Counted from the first letter of the stretch, positions 24,432 to 33,282 are shown. The stretch: DNA of 36,793 nucleotides from Rhodobacteraceae bacterium HLUCCO18 (GCA_001314805.1 LJSY01000036.1:1-36793), one strand, 5' to 3'. Translations and numbers: made by a program. Notes: a model not told the origin generated them from the sequence alone.

Positions 24432-26372
24432 TTACTCCTCGTCTTGGTCGTCCGCGGTGTCCGCAGGCGGGCCTAAATCGTCGGGTCGTGGAACTGGGCG
24501 CAGCCCGAACGCCTCGGCGCGCGCGGCCAGGGCTTCGGCCTGTGCCTCTGCCGTGTCGCGGGCATCGACTTCGGCTTGCAGGCGGAACTCGATCCGCCGG
24601 TTCAGTTCGCGGCCGTCCTCGCTGTCGTTGTCGGCGATGGGGCGGTTTTCGCCATAGCCCCGCGCGGTCAGGTTGGTGACCAGAACGCCCCGCGCCAGAA
24701 GGCCGTTGAGCACCGCATCCGCGCGCGACTGGCTCAACCCGAGGTTCATCTCTTCGCGCCCCTGGCTGTCGGTGTGGCCGCCGATCTCCATCGGCACGTG
24801 CATGCAGTCGGGCAGGATCTCGGCGATCCGGTCGAGGATCTCTCCCGCCTCATCGGTTATCTCGATCGAGCCCGGCTCGAAAACGATCTTGTCGTCCTCC
24901 TGCACCGCGACGATCCGAGCGACGCATTCCTCGGGTGTCGGCAGCGATGCAATGGGATCAAGCGCCTCGTCATAGACGATGTCGAGCTGAAAATCCGCGC
25001 CCGTCCCCAGCGCCTCGCCGAGTTGCCGCGCAAGGGACGCGCGAAGCGACTGGTCCCCCGTGCGACCCCGGATGCGCAATGCGTCGGGCTCGAGCGTCAA
25101 CTGCCCGTCATGAAGGGCCGATAGCGCGCGCAACCCTGCCATGGCGCGCACCGACCAGCCCTGCGGCAGGTCGGGAACGGACCGGGTGGCAAGGTCCGTG
25201 CGTTCGCGTCCGAAGAGCGACACCGCGAAGGCCGCGACCGAGTCACCGACCGCGTCCTCAGGCAGACGGCCGCGCAGCCGCACGCCGGTTTCTGGGTCGA
25301 GCGTCGCGAAGAATCGGGCCGGCCCCGTGCGGGCGTCATTCGCCTCGGGCAGCACACCGTCGAGCGTGAAGACCTCCGGCAGATCGGCGTCGAGTTCCCC
25401 GATCACGCGATCGAATTCATCCTGTTCGGTGTCCGGCGCGGCGATCAGGGTGACGGTCGCGTCGCTGAAGGACAAGGTCCCGCCGCCCATCTCCACCAGT
25501 GCGGCGAGCGCCGTTTCCACCGCGCCCGCCCAGCTGGGGCTCGGCACGCCGAGACCGATGGGACAGTCGATCTCGCCCTCGGCGCCGCCCCGGCGTGCGG
25601 CGGCGAGGATGCGCTCCTGCGCGCGCGCCGTGTCGGCGGCGCAACTGTCGAAGCGCAACCCCTGCGCATCGAGAACGGCCCGGAGCTGGAAGGGCGAAAA
25701 GACCGGGCGCGGCGCCGAGATATCGAGAACGACCTCCACGCCGGCCGGTTGGCCCCGCTGCAAGTCCTCCAGGAGTTCGGCCTGCTGTTCCACGCTGTCG
25801 CTGATCGCCTCGACCTCCACGCGGTCGGCAAAGACCGTCACCTTGGACCTCGGCAGTTCGCGCAGCGCCCGCAGACCGTAGCCCAGCGCCGAAATCCATG
25901 TGTCCGGCGGCGGGAAATCCGCGGTTTCCACCATGTCGGTCACCTCGGCGCCGTCGGCGATGGCCTCGATGGCTTCGGCCACTTCCTCGCCGCCGTTCTC
26001 GCCGGGGACCAGACCGATGATCTGAATCCCGTCCCCGTTGCGCAGCATGTCGAGCGAGAAGCGCGGCACCGGCGCGACATCGGTCACCCGGATATCGACC
26101 TGGTTGACCACACGGCCCGCGTCCACCAGCGACCCGGCGCGGGATTCGGCCATGAACCGGCTCGCCTCGTCCGGGGCTATGCCCTGCAGAATGACCTGCA
26201 GACCGTCGGCGTCCACCTCTGCCCAGCTGAAACCCTCGGTCTCGAGCAGCGCGCTCACCGCCTCGATCGAGCGCCGTTCGATCGAGATCGCCGTCACGAT
26301 GGCGACGCCGATGGCCAAGGCGCAGGCGGTCACGAAGGCGAGAACGGTGAAGAAGAACGGAGTGCGGAGCAT
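24432..26372 (-). CDS. OmpA-family envelope protein with BON-like repeats
   Basis: This 646-residue protein starts with an uncleaved-looking membrane helix (residues 6-30). A long periplasmic region follows with several BON-like units, each with an alternating strand-helix pattern; VILQGIAPDEASR and VRLRGRLPEDAVGDS are clear examples. The C-terminal OmpA domain (about 505-605) contains the peptidoglycan-binding marks GGHTDSQG, LSQSRADAVLNGLLARG and ELNRRIEF, with the conserved Asp and Arg. A Glu/Asp/Pro-rich tail ends the chain. It probably links inner membrane and cell wall. It lies 80 bp downstream of ubiA on the same strand, and a separate promoter is possible. Two non-adjacent cysteines in the middle domains could form a disulphide. 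Confidence 0.88.
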   Translation of the reverse strand: MLRTPFFFTVLAFVTACALAIGVAIVTAISIERRSIEAVSALLETEGFSWAEVDADGLQVILQGIAPDEASRFMAESRAGSLVDAGRVVNQVDIRVTDVAPVPRFSLDMLRNGDGIQIIGLVPGENGGEEVAEAIEAIADGAEVTDMVETADFPPPDTWISALGYGLRALRELPRSKVTVFADRVEVEAISDSVEQQAELLEDLQRGQPAGVEVVLDISAPRPVFSPFQLRAVLDAQGLRFDSCAADTARAQERILAAARRGGAEGEIDCPIGLGVPSPSWAGAVETALAALVEMGGGTLSFSDATVTLIAAPDTEQDEFDRVIGELDADLPEVFTLDGVLPEANDARTGPARFFATLDPETGVRLRGRLPEDAVGDSVAAFAVSLFGRERTDLATRSVPDLPQGWSVRAMAGLRALSALHDGQLTLEPDALRIRGRTGDQSLRASLARQLGEALGTGADFQLDIVYDEALDPIASLPTPEECVARIVAVQEDDKIVFEPGSIEITDEAGEILDRIAEILPDCMHVPMEIGGHTDSQGREEMNLGLSQSRADAVLNGLLARGVLVTNLTARGYGENRPIADNDSEDGRELNRRIEFRLQAEVDARDTAEAQAEALAARAEAFGLRPVPRPDDLGPPADTADDQDEE

Positions 26373-26452
26373 GGGGATGATGAGGGTCCGGGCCCGGTAG
26401 GGGACGGCGCGGGGTTATCCTGTTGCGCGCCCGTGTTCAATCGTGCAGCCCC

Positions 26453-27418
26453 TCAGATGACGGCCGCGACGGCGAAAAACAGCGCAGGCAGCAACCCCGC
26501 GTCCCGGTTCGAGCGGAAGAGCGTCATGCAGAGCTCGGTGTTTTCGATGTCGAGCCTGCCCAGTTGCCACGCCATGTGCCAGCCCATCGCCCAAACGCCC
26601 GCAAGCGCGATGACGAGGGTGAGGATATTCCCGCCCGGCAGCAGCGCCATGATCACCGCAAGCCCGATCAGCGTGATCGCTGCCACGAGGAAACGGCGCA
26701 GCCAAGGACCGGTATTCTCCCCGAACAGCCGCGCGGTGGACTTGATGCCGATCAGCGCGTCGTCCTCGGTGTCCTGATGGGCGTAGATCGTGTCGTAGAA
26801 CAGCGTCCAGGCGATGCCGCCGAGATAGAGGAACACCGCCGGCCACGCGAGGGAGCCCGTATGCGCCGTCCACGCCAGCAAGGCGCCCCAGTTGAAGGCG
26901 ATCCCGAGAAACACCTGCGGCCACCATGTGAACCGCTTGGCGAAAGGGTAGATTGCGACGGGCAGGAGAGAGAGGATGCCGAGGCCGATGGCGGCCCAGT
27001 TGAAGGTCAGCAGGATGCCGAAGGCCACGAGCGACTGGATCACCAGCCAGGAAAAGGCCTGTCGCGGCGTGACCTGTCCCGACGGGATGGGCCGCGACTT
27101 CGTGCGCGCCACGGCCGCGTCGAAATCCTTGTCGGTGATGTCGTTCCAGGTGCATCCGGCGCCGCGCATCAAAAACGCGCCGATCGCGCAGCCCACCACG
27201 ATCCACAGGTCGAACAGCCTCAGGCCCCCGGGATCGGCGGCGGCGGCCAGCATGACGCCCCACCAGCAGGGCAGGAGCAGAAGCCATGTTCCGATGGGCC
27301 TGTCCGCCCGGCTGAGTCGCAGATAGGGGCGCAACGCGGCCGGTGCGCGCGTATCCACCCAGTTGCCGCGCACGGCATCGGCGACCTGACCCTCTGGCGT
27401 TCCGTTCGCGTCGCCCAT
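26453..27418 (-). CDS. ubiA: 4-hydroxybenzoate polyprenyltransferase
   Basis: This 321-residue inner-membrane prenyltransferase attaches the isoprenoid tail to 4-hydroxybenzoate in ubiquinone synthesis. The two aspartate-rich motifs that bind Mg2+-diphosphate are present: NDITDKDFD (92-100) and DTIYAHQDTEDD near 215-228. About eight further hydrophobic segments complete the UbiA fold. The start at 27418 is chosen because GAGGCGG lies just upstream and the conserved region RPYLRLSRADRPIGTWLLLLP follows. The start codon is only 12 bp from that of the divergent rsmE gene. Confidence 0.95.
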   Translation of the reverse strand: MGDANGTPEGQVADAVRGNWVDTRAPAALRPYLRLSRADRPIGTWLLLLPCWWGVMLAAAADPGGLRLFDLWIVVGCAIGAFLMRGAGCTWNDITDKDFDAAVARTKSRPIPSGQVTPRQAFSWLVIQSLVAFGILLTFNWAAIGLGILSLLPVAIYPFAKRFTWWPQVFLGIAFNWGALLAWTAHTGSLAWPAVFLYLGGIAWTLFYDTIYAHQDTEDDALIGIKSTARLFGENTGPWLRRFLVAAITLIGLAVIMALLPGGNILTLVIALAGVWAMGWHMAWQLGRLDIENTELCMTLFRSNRDAGLLPALFFAVAAVI

Positions 27419-27430
27419 AGTTTCCGCCTC

Positions 27431-28162
27431 ATGTCGCGTCCCAAGATACGGCTCCATGTAGAGCATCCCCTGAGCGCAGGGCAAACCGTCGACCTGTCGC
27501 GGGACCAGGCGAATTATCTCTTCGCCGTGATGCGCCTCGGACCCGGCGACGGCGTGGCGCTCTTCAACGGTCGCGACGGCGAATGGCGCGCCAGCGTGGC
27601 GCAGGCCGGCAAGCGCGCCGGTGTGCTGAGCGTGGAGACGCAGACCGCGCCGCAGCAGGACCCGCCGGACCTGTGGCTGCTTTTTGCACCGATCAAGAAG
27701 GCGCGCACGGATTTCATCGTCGAAAAGGCGACCGAGCTTGGGGCCGCGCGTATCATGCCGGTCCAGACCGAGTTCACCAATGCCGAACGCATCCGGCGTG
27801 ATCGATTGCAGGCCCATGCCGTCGAGGCCGCCGAGCAATGCGGCGGAACCTATGTGCCGCCGGTCGATGACCTCGCGCGCCTGTCGGATGTGCTGGCGGA
27901 CTGGCCTGCGGACCGGCAGCTCGTCTTTGCCGACGAGGCGCTGGTGGGCGCGAAACGGGCGCTTTCGGATGCCGCCCCCGACGTGACCAAATGGGCGATC
28001 CTGGTCGGTCCCGAGGGCGGTTTTTCCGAGGCCGAGCGCGCGCGGCTGCGCGCGCTGCCCTTCGTGACGCCGGTCTCTCTTGGGCCGAGGGTGCTGCGCG
28101 CCGACACGGCGGCCGTCGCGGCCCTGACGCTCTGGCAGTCGGAGCGCGGGGATTGGCGATGA
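27431..28162 (+). CDS. rsmE: 16S rRNA (uracil(1498)-N(3))-methyltransferase
   Basis: This 243-residue SPOUT methyltransferase modifies U1498 of 16S rRNA with S-adenosylmethionine. Visible are the N-terminal PUA-like region (DQANYLFAVMRLGPGDGVALFNG), the segment KATELGAARIMPVQTEFTN, the AEQCGGTYVPPV region, and the knot motif ILVGPEGGFSEAERARL with VSLGPRVLRADTA at the C-terminus. ATG 27431 has no ribosome site and lies 12 bp from the divergent ubiA start, so the transcript may be leaderless. Its stop overlaps the next gene (ATGA). Confidence 0.95.
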   Translation: MSRPKIRLHVEHPLSAGQTVDLSRDQANYLFAVMRLGPGDGVALFNGRDGEWRASVAQAGKRAGVLSVETQTAPQQDPPDLWLLFAPIKKARTDFIVEKATELGAARIMPVQTEFTNAERIRRDRLQAHAVEAAEQCGGTYVPPVDDLARLSDVLADWPADRQLVFADEALVGAKRALSDAAPDVTKWAILVGPEGGFSEAERARLRALPFVTPVSLGPRVLRADTAAVAALTLWQSERGDWR

Positions 28163-28683
28163 GCGGCGGTTTCCTGCGACCGGAGGCCGCCGCAACGTTG
28201 CGACGCTGGCGCGAACCGTTGATCGCGCTGGCCATGATCGCGCTGGGCATATGGATCGCGGCGCGGCCCGGGCCCATCGTGCAGGGCTTCGGATGGGTGC
28301 TGGCCGCCGTGGGGGCCGTGGCCTTGATCCCCGCCATCCGGCGCGCGCGGTTCCAGGCCTCGGGCGAGGCGCCGGGCATCGTGCAGGTGGATGAACGGCG
28401 CATCCTCTACATGGGGCCGACCCATGGCGGCGCGGTCGCGCTCGACGAGTTGTCGCAGCTGTCCCTGCGACGGCTCGAGGACGGCCGCGCGGCCTGGGTC
28501 CTCGTGGAGGGTACGACACTTCTGGTCATCCCGACGGAGGCACGCGGGGCCGAGGCGCTTTTCGACGCGTTCACCGCTTTGCCCGGCCTTTCGGCGCAGG
28601 CCATCCTCGCCGCCCGCGACATGCCGCAGTCCGGCACGACACGCCTTTGGACGCGGCACGAGCACCGGGCCTTGACACCATAG
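28159..28683 (+). CDS. Hypothetical membrane protein, 174 residues
   Basis: I do not recognise a named family. Two membrane helices (about 20-35 and 41-57) are followed by a cytoplasmic region of strands and helices, with IVQVDERRILYMGP, LDELSQLSLRR, AWVLVEGTTLLVIP and GAEALFDAFTALPGL. That pattern (membrane pair, short beta domain, C-terminal helix) resembles PH-like membrane-associated proteins, but the match is loose. ATG 28159 overlaps the rsmE stop, so it is coupled to that gene. The gene for glutamate-cysteine ligase follows 53 bp later. Confidence 0.75.
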   Translation: MSGGFLRPEAAATLRRWREPLIALAMIALGIWIAARPGPIVQGFGWVLAAVGAVALIPAIRRARFQASGEAPGIVQVDERRILYMGPTHGGAVALDELSQLSLRRLEDGRAAWVLVEGTTLLVIPTEARGAEALFDAFTALPGLSAQAILAARDMPQSGTTRLWTRHEHRALTP

Positions 28684-28736
28684 CCCCCCCGCGTCAGGTC
28701 TGCCTTCCGAACCCGTGAGCAAGGCCGGAGCGCCCG

Positions 28737-30107
28737 ATGTCCATTCCACAATCCGGCGGCGGCCCCATCGAGCGGCCCGAACAACTGGCCGAATATCTCG
28801 AAGCCGGGTGCAAGACACCCGAAGACTGGCGCATCGGGACCGAGCACGAGAAATTCGGCTATTGTCGCGATACGCTGAAGCCGCTGCCCTACGAGGGCGA
28901 ACGGTCCGTGCGCGCCGTGCTGGAAGGGCTGCAGCAGCGGTTCGGCTGGTCGCCCGTCTTCGAGGGCGACAACATCATCGGGCTGGAGAAGGACGGCGCC
29001 AATGTCAGCCTCGAGCCCGGCGGACAGCTGGAGCTGTCGGGCGCGCCGCTGGAGACGATCCACCAGACCTGCGACGAGGTGAACGAACATCTGCGCCAGG
29101 TGCGCGAGGTGGCCGACCGGATCGGCGTGGACTTCATCGGTCTGGGGGCCGCCCCGATCTGGAAGCACGAAGAGATGCCGATGATGCCCAAGGGGCGCTA
29201 CCGGCTGATGACCGACTACATGGACCGGGTCGGCACGCTCGGCAAAACCATGATGTACCGGACCTGCACGGTGCAGGTGAACCTCGACTTCGCGTCCGAG
29301 GCGGACATGGTGAAAAAGCTGCGCGTGGCGCTGGCGCTTCAGCCCGTGGCGACCGCGCTTTTCGCCAACTCACCCTTCATCGACGGCGCGCCCAACGGGC
29401 ACAAGTCGTGGCGCAGCCGGGTCTGGCGCGATCTCGACCCCGACCGGACGGGCATGCTGCCATTCGTGTTCGAGGACGGTTTCGGCTTCGAGGGCTGGGT
29501 GGACTACGCCCTCGATGTGCCGATGTATTTCGTCTACCGCGACGGCCGGTATATCGACGCGCTGGGCCAGTCCTTCCGTGATTTCATGAAGGGGAAGCTT
29601 CCGGCGCTGCCCGGCGAGGTGCCGACGTTGTCGGACTGGGCCGATCACCTCACGACGCTGTTCCCCGAGGCGCGGATCAAGAAATACATCGAGATGCGCG
29701 GCGCCGATGGTGGCCCGTGGCGCAGGCTTTGCGCGCTCCCGGCTTTCTGGGTGGGGCTGATGTACGATCAGGGCGCGCTCGATGCCGCGTGGGATCTGGT
29801 GAAGGACTGGGATGCCGAAACCCGCGAAGCCCTGCGCGTCGAGGCCTCGGTCCATGCGCTCGATGCCCGGGTCGGCGGCATTCACATGCACGGTCTCGCC
29901 CGCGATGTCCTCGAATTGGCGGAGGCGGGCCTACGGACACGCGGGCGTCAGGGCGCCGACGGTCTGATCCCGGACGAAGCGCATTTCCTGTCCGCGCTGA
30001 AAGACAGCGTCGAGACGGGCACGGTGCCGGCGGATGAGCTGCTGGAACATTACAACACGGACTGGGCGGGCGATCTGACCCGGATCTACGCGGAATACAG
30101 CTACTGA
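28737..30107 (+). CDS. gshA: Glutamate-cysteine ligase (GSH1/plant type)
   Basis: This 456-residue enzyme catalyses the ATP-dependent first step of glutathione synthesis, joining glutamate and cysteine. The N-terminal GTEHEKFGY (39-47) is the nucleotide/metal-binding motif of the GCS2-type ligases common to alphaproteobacteria and plants. LEPGGQLELSGAPL, MMYRTCTVQVNLDF, FANSPFIDG and RGADGGPWRRLCALPAFWVGLMY are further landmarks. It is in the normal size range for this group, unlike the unrelated longer enterobacterial GshA. GGAG lies about 8 bp before ATG 28737. It converges with the broken DUF805 gene, with 10 bp between the stops. Confidence 0.95.
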   Translation: MSIPQSGGGPIERPEQLAEYLEAGCKTPEDWRIGTEHEKFGYCRDTLKPLPYEGERSVRAVLEGLQQRFGWSPVFEGDNIIGLEKDGANVSLEPGGQLELSGAPLETIHQTCDEVNEHLRQVREVADRIGVDFIGLGAAPIWKHEEMPMMPKGRYRLMTDYMDRVGTLGKTMMYRTCTVQVNLDFASEADMVKKLRVALALQPVATALFANSPFIDGAPNGHKSWRSRVWRDLDPDRTGMLPFVFEDGFGFEGWVDYALDVPMYFVYRDGRYIDALGQSFRDFMKGKLPALPGEVPTLSDWADHLTTLFPEARIKKYIEMRGADGGPWRRLCALPAFWVGLMYDQGALDAAWDLVKDWDAETREALRVEASVHALDARVGGIHMHGLARDVLELAEAGLRTRGRQGADGLIPDEAHFLSALKDSVETGTVPADELLEHYNTDWAGDLTRIYAEYSY

Positions 30108-30117
30108 GGCGCGGCGC

Positions 30118-30483
30118 TCAGACCCGACGGGCGGACTTGGTGCGTTCGATCGCGGGAAGGACACGGGCGCGGTAGTAGTCCTGGAACTCCTCCTTGCGCC
30201 GGTCGGCGACCATGCGGCCAAGCTCCTCGTCCATCTCCTTCATCAGCGCCGGGTGGCCTTCGGGGTCACGGCTGGGGCGGTCGGGGATGGGATCCGGGCC
30301 GAAGCGGTTCGTGCCATGGGTGCCGGGAAGGCATAGCACGACGATATACCAGATGGAGCAGGCCAGCGGGGCCGTCGCAGCCATCAGTGCCAGCGCCGGA
30401 GACGGCGTGCCGCCACCCAGAAAGATCGATACGAAGCCCAGTCCGACCACCGCCGCGATGCCGATGAGGATCGGCTTGAACAT
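30118..30483 (-). pseudogene. DUF805 protein, C-terminal piece after frameshift
   Basis: This 121-residue open frame begins MFKPILIGIAAV and continues through two membrane helices to NRFGPDP, the usual end of DUF805 domains, then a basic helical tail of about 50 residues. Reading further upstream in this frame gives SGWW just before the Met, exactly the residues expected after DTGR in DUF805 proteins. It is therefore the second half of the gene whose first half is at 30384-30815, not an independent gene. Production from its internal ATG would yield only part of the membrane domain. Confidence 0.8.
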
Positions 30484-30815
30484 CCACCAGCCACTCGCCC
30501 GGTGTCATGCAGCCTGCGCACGGTCACGGCCAGCTGGGGCAGCCAGTAGAGAAACAGCGTGCCGGCGAAGTAGTAACCGCTCCAGCGCACCATGTCGCTC
30601 TGGTACTGCTTGAGGACGGTCTGCATCGCCGCCTCGCTCCGGAAGGCGACCGAATACTGCGGGTGCGTCATCAGCCAGTAGATCAGCGCACCCTGCAGAA
30701 TGACGCTCATGATGATGACGAACAGGAAATACCACCAGTATTCCGCCCGCCGCGCGCGCCCGGAAAAGTTGAACATGTTGACGTAAACCGAGCTGACGGC
30801 CGCGAACATACCCAT
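30384..30815 (-). pseudogene. DUF805 protein, N-terminal piece ending in a frameshift
   Basis: The first ~108 residues are good DUF805 sequence: MFNFSGRARRAEYWWYFLF, membrane helices, then QLAVTVRRLHDTGR. After that the frame runs on into Ser/Arg-rich nonsense (VAGGCSSRSSSASRR) until a stop at 30384. The expected continuation SGWWMFKPILIG lies in the next frame, so one base is missing between 30495 and 30496 on this strand. The intact gene would be 30118-30815, about 232 residues. DUF805 proteins are small inner-membrane proteins without known function. A real mutation or a sequencing error are both possible. Confidence 0.8.
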
Positions 30816-30935
30816 CGTTACTGCCCCTGACTGCTGTCACCGTTGCGGATGGGACGCTGCCGGCGAAAAAAGTCGATAGAATGGCAACTCTGCGACGGGA
30901 TCGGGCGCAAAGCCGGATCCGGGTCTCCGAGGCGC

Positions 30936-31547
30936 TCAGGTTTTCTGGCCGATCCGGCTTTCGGTGCCGTCCCGCAGGCGGCGGATGTTGTCGCGGTGGC
31001 GCAGGACGATCAGCGCGGCGAGCAGGATGCAAAGAACGACCGCCTCGGGCCGGCCGAGCATATACGCCCAGAGCGGCGACAGCACCGCCGCCACCAGCGC
31101 CGAGAGCGAGGAATAGCGGCTGACCCCGGCCACCACGAGCCATGTGAGGCACGCGGCCAGCCCGGCGGGCCAGAACAGCGCCAGAAGCGTGCCGAGGAAG
31201 GTCGCGACACCCTTGCCGCCCCTGAAGCCAAGGAAGACCGGGAAGCAATGGCCGAAAAACGCCGCGAAGCCCGCAACCTGTGCCGCATCCTCGGCGAAAA
31301 GCGCGCGCGCGATCAGGACCGCGATGCCGCCCTTGCCCGCGTCGAGGATCAGCGTCAGCGCCGCGGCGGGCCTGTTGCCGGTGCGCAGCACGTTGGTCGC
31401 ACCGATATTGCCCGAGCCGATCTTGCGCAGATCGCCCAGCCCGAAAAGCCGCGCCATGACGAGGCCGAAGGGGACGGACCCCAGCAGGTAGGCGGCCACC
31501 GCCACCAGCGCCAGCGCGCCCGGCGAGGTTTCGAGCGCCGGGATCAT
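30936..31547 (-). CDS. plsY: Acyl phosphate:glycerol-3-phosphate acyltransferase
   Basis: This 203-residue membrane acyltransferase makes lysophosphatidic acid from acyl phosphate and glycerol-3-phosphate. All three PlsY motifs are present: GSVPFGLVMARL with GSGNIGATNVLRT, GHCFPVFLGFRGGKGVATF, and SRYSSLSALVAA. The start at 31547 overlaps the stop of the dihydroorotase-like gene (ATGA), so it is the last gene of the pyrB operon and coupled to it. An upstream in-frame extension to 31598 is Arg/Gly-rich shadow sequence and was left out. Confidence 0.95.
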   Translation of the reverse strand: MIPALETSPGALALVAVAAYLLGSVPFGLVMARLFGLGDLRKIGSGNIGATNVLRTGNRPAAALTLILDAGKGGIAVLIARALFAEDAAQVAGFAAFFGHCFPVFLGFRGGKGVATFLGTLLALFWPAGLAACLTWLVVAGVSRYSSLSALVAAVLSPLWAYMLGRPEAVVLCILLAALIVLRHRDNIRRLRDGTESRIGQKT

Positions 31548-32830
31548 GCGACCGCCCCGTCCCGCGCCGCGTCGAAGACCCGCTCCCCGCCGACCCATGT
31601 CCCGGCCACGCGGCCCTGCAGGAGCGCCCCGTCGAAGGGTGTGTTCTTCGATTTCGAGCGCAGCGTGAAGCGATCCAGCCGAAACGGCGCGTCCGGATCG
31701 AAGAGCACCAGATCGGCGGGCGCCCCGACCGACAGCCGCCCCCCCGGCAGGCCGAAGCGGCGCGCGGGGTTCAGCGACATGGCCCGCAACAGCTCCGTCA
31801 GCGTCAGCTGCCCGGAATGGTAGAGCCGCAGCGCGGCGGGCAGCAGCGTTTCCAGACCCACTGCACCGCTGGCGGCGGCCTCGAAGGGCAGGCGCTTGGA
31901 TTCCTCGTCCTGCGGCGTGTGCATCGAACAGATGATGTCGATGGTGCCATCCGCCACGGCCTCGACCATGGCCAGCCGGTCGTCCTCGGACCGCAGTGGC
32001 GGCTTGAGCTTGAAGAAGGTGCGGAAATCGCCGACGTCGAACTCGTTGAGCGTCAGGTGATGGATCGACACGCCCGCCGTGACATCGAGTCCCGCCGCCT
32101 TCGCGCGACGCAGCGCCGGCAGCGCGGCGGCGGTGGACAACTGGTCGGCGTGGTAGCGCACGCCCGTCATCTCGACCAGCGCGAGGTCACGCTCCAGTCC
32201 CATGCGCTCGGCCATGGGCGGGGCGGCGGGCAGACCCTTGAGCGCCGCGAACTTGCCCGATGTCACCGCCGCGCCACGGCTGAGGCCGGGGTCCTGCGGG
32301 TGGCCGAGGATCAGCGCGCCAAGCCCTTTTGCGTAGATCATGCAGCGCGACAGAACGCGGGTGTCGGTCGTCACCGCGTCGCCATCGGTGAAGGCCACCG
32401 CGCCCGCGTCGAGGAGAAACCCGATCTCCGTCATCTCGCGGCCTTCCCGGCCCTTGGTCAGCGCCGCCAGCGGGTGCACCCGCACGATGGCGTCATCCCG
32501 CGCTCGGCGGCGCACGAAATCCAGAACCTCGGGCGTGTCGATCGGCGTCAGCGTGTCGGGCCGCGTCACCATCGAGGTCACGCCGCCGGCCGCCGCCGCG
32601 CGACCGGCGGTGCGCAGGCTTTCCTTGTGGCGCTCGCCGGGTTCGCCGACCTTCACGCCCACATCCACCAGCCCCGGCGCAAGGCAGAGCCCGCCGCAGT
32701 CGAGCCCGCCCTGTCGCGGCCCCTCGCCGGTTTCCGCGATCAGCCCGCCCTCGATCCGAAGCCAGCCGAGCGTTTCGGTCCCGGTCTCCGGGTCGATCAG
32801 CCGCGCGTTGTGCAGACGTGCGTTGGTCAT
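31544..32830 (-). CDS. pyrC: Dihydroorotase-like protein lacking catalytic residues (PyrX type)
   Basis: This 428-residue protein has the full fold of a bacterial dihydroorotase, with APGLVD, the GGVTSMVTRP strand, IHHLTL, KPPLR, GLETLLP and the closing LRSKSKNTPF region. However, the metal-binding HxH after PGLVD is replaced (DVGVK, Gly58 and Lys60), and the catalytic TDHAPH reads SMHTPQ, with Met303 in place of the aspartate. It therefore should not hydrolyse dihydroorotate. In other bacteria such inactive PyrC homologues (PyrX) assemble with aspartate carbamoyltransferase and stabilise it. pyrB is three genes upstream in the same operon, which fits. Its start overlaps the gene before it. 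Confidence 0.88.
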   Translation of the reverse strand: MTNARLHNARLIDPETGTETLGWLRIEGGLIAETGEGPRQGGLDCGGLCLAPGLVDVGVKVGEPGERHKESLRTAGRAAAAGGVTSMVTRPDTLTPIDTPEVLDFVRRRARDDAIVRVHPLAALTKGREGREMTEIGFLLDAGAVAFTDGDAVTTDTRVLSRCMIYAKGLGALILGHPQDPGLSRGAAVTSGKFAALKGLPAAPPMAERMGLERDLALVEMTGVRYHADQLSTAAALPALRRAKAAGLDVTAGVSIHHLTLNEFDVGDFRTFFKLKPPLRSEDDRLAMVEAVADGTIDIICSMHTPQDEESKRLPFEAAASGAVGLETLLPAALRLYHSGQLTLTELLRAMSLNPARRFGLPGGRLSVGAPADLVLFDPDAPFRLDRFTLRSKSKNTPFDGALLQGRVAGTWVGGERVFDAARDGAVA

Positions 32831-33282
32831 GCGGGCCTCGCGCCCCGCGCCGCGTCGATGGCCGAGATGACCTCGGCCGCGTTGGCCTGGTACTTGAGCA
32901 GGTGCTTGTCCCCCGTCACCGTGACGACCTGAACGGCGGAGAACAGGGCGCGCGCCGTCGCGATGTTCTCCAGCGCGATGGCGCGTGGGCCGGGGCCGAG
33001 GAGACGCCGGTTCGTGAGGTGCCATTCCATCTTGGTCTCGTCCGAGGCGAGGTAGAAGGCGCGCACCGCGATCGCCAGAAGCCCGCCGATGGCCCCGGTC
33101 CAGACATGCGGGTTCCCCATCGCCCAGAGGATCGCCATTCCGGCGGCCATGGCGATCGCGGCAAGCCACGCATGTTCACGCCAATAGGTGTCCCGGTCGC
33201 CCCGGAAACGTTTCAGAACGCGCTCTTCCTGCTCCAGCTCGGAGGTGGGCGTGAAATGGGTCTTGGTCGAGGTGGCGTCCAT
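32827..33282 (-). CDS. PH-like membrane protein between pyrB and pyrC-like genes
   Basis: This 151-residue protein has an N-terminal cytoplasmic segment, two membrane helices (about 39-55 and 61-79), and a C-terminal region WHLTNRRLLGPGPRAIALENIATARALFSAVQVVTVTGDKHLLKYQ. The latter has the LTNRRL plus IxxxxVxxVxVxxD pattern seen in bacterial PH-domain membrane proteins. Function is unknown. Both ends overlap neighbours (TGATG upstream, ATGA downstream), so it is translationally coupled within the pyrB operon. Confidence 0.8.
   Translation of the reverse strand: MDATSTKTHFTPTSELEQEERVLKRFRGDRDTYWREHAWLAAIAMAAGMAILWAMGNPHVWTGAIGGLLAIAVRAFYLASDETKMEWHLTNRRLLGPGPRAIALENIATARALFSAVQVVTVTGDKHLLKYQANAAEVISAIDAARGARPA

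Noticed and set aside
30490-30505. Programmed -1 frameshift in the DUF805 gene
   Set aside because: The junction CGGGCGAGT is not a slippery heptamer and I saw no strong downstream structure; a simple indel is more likely.
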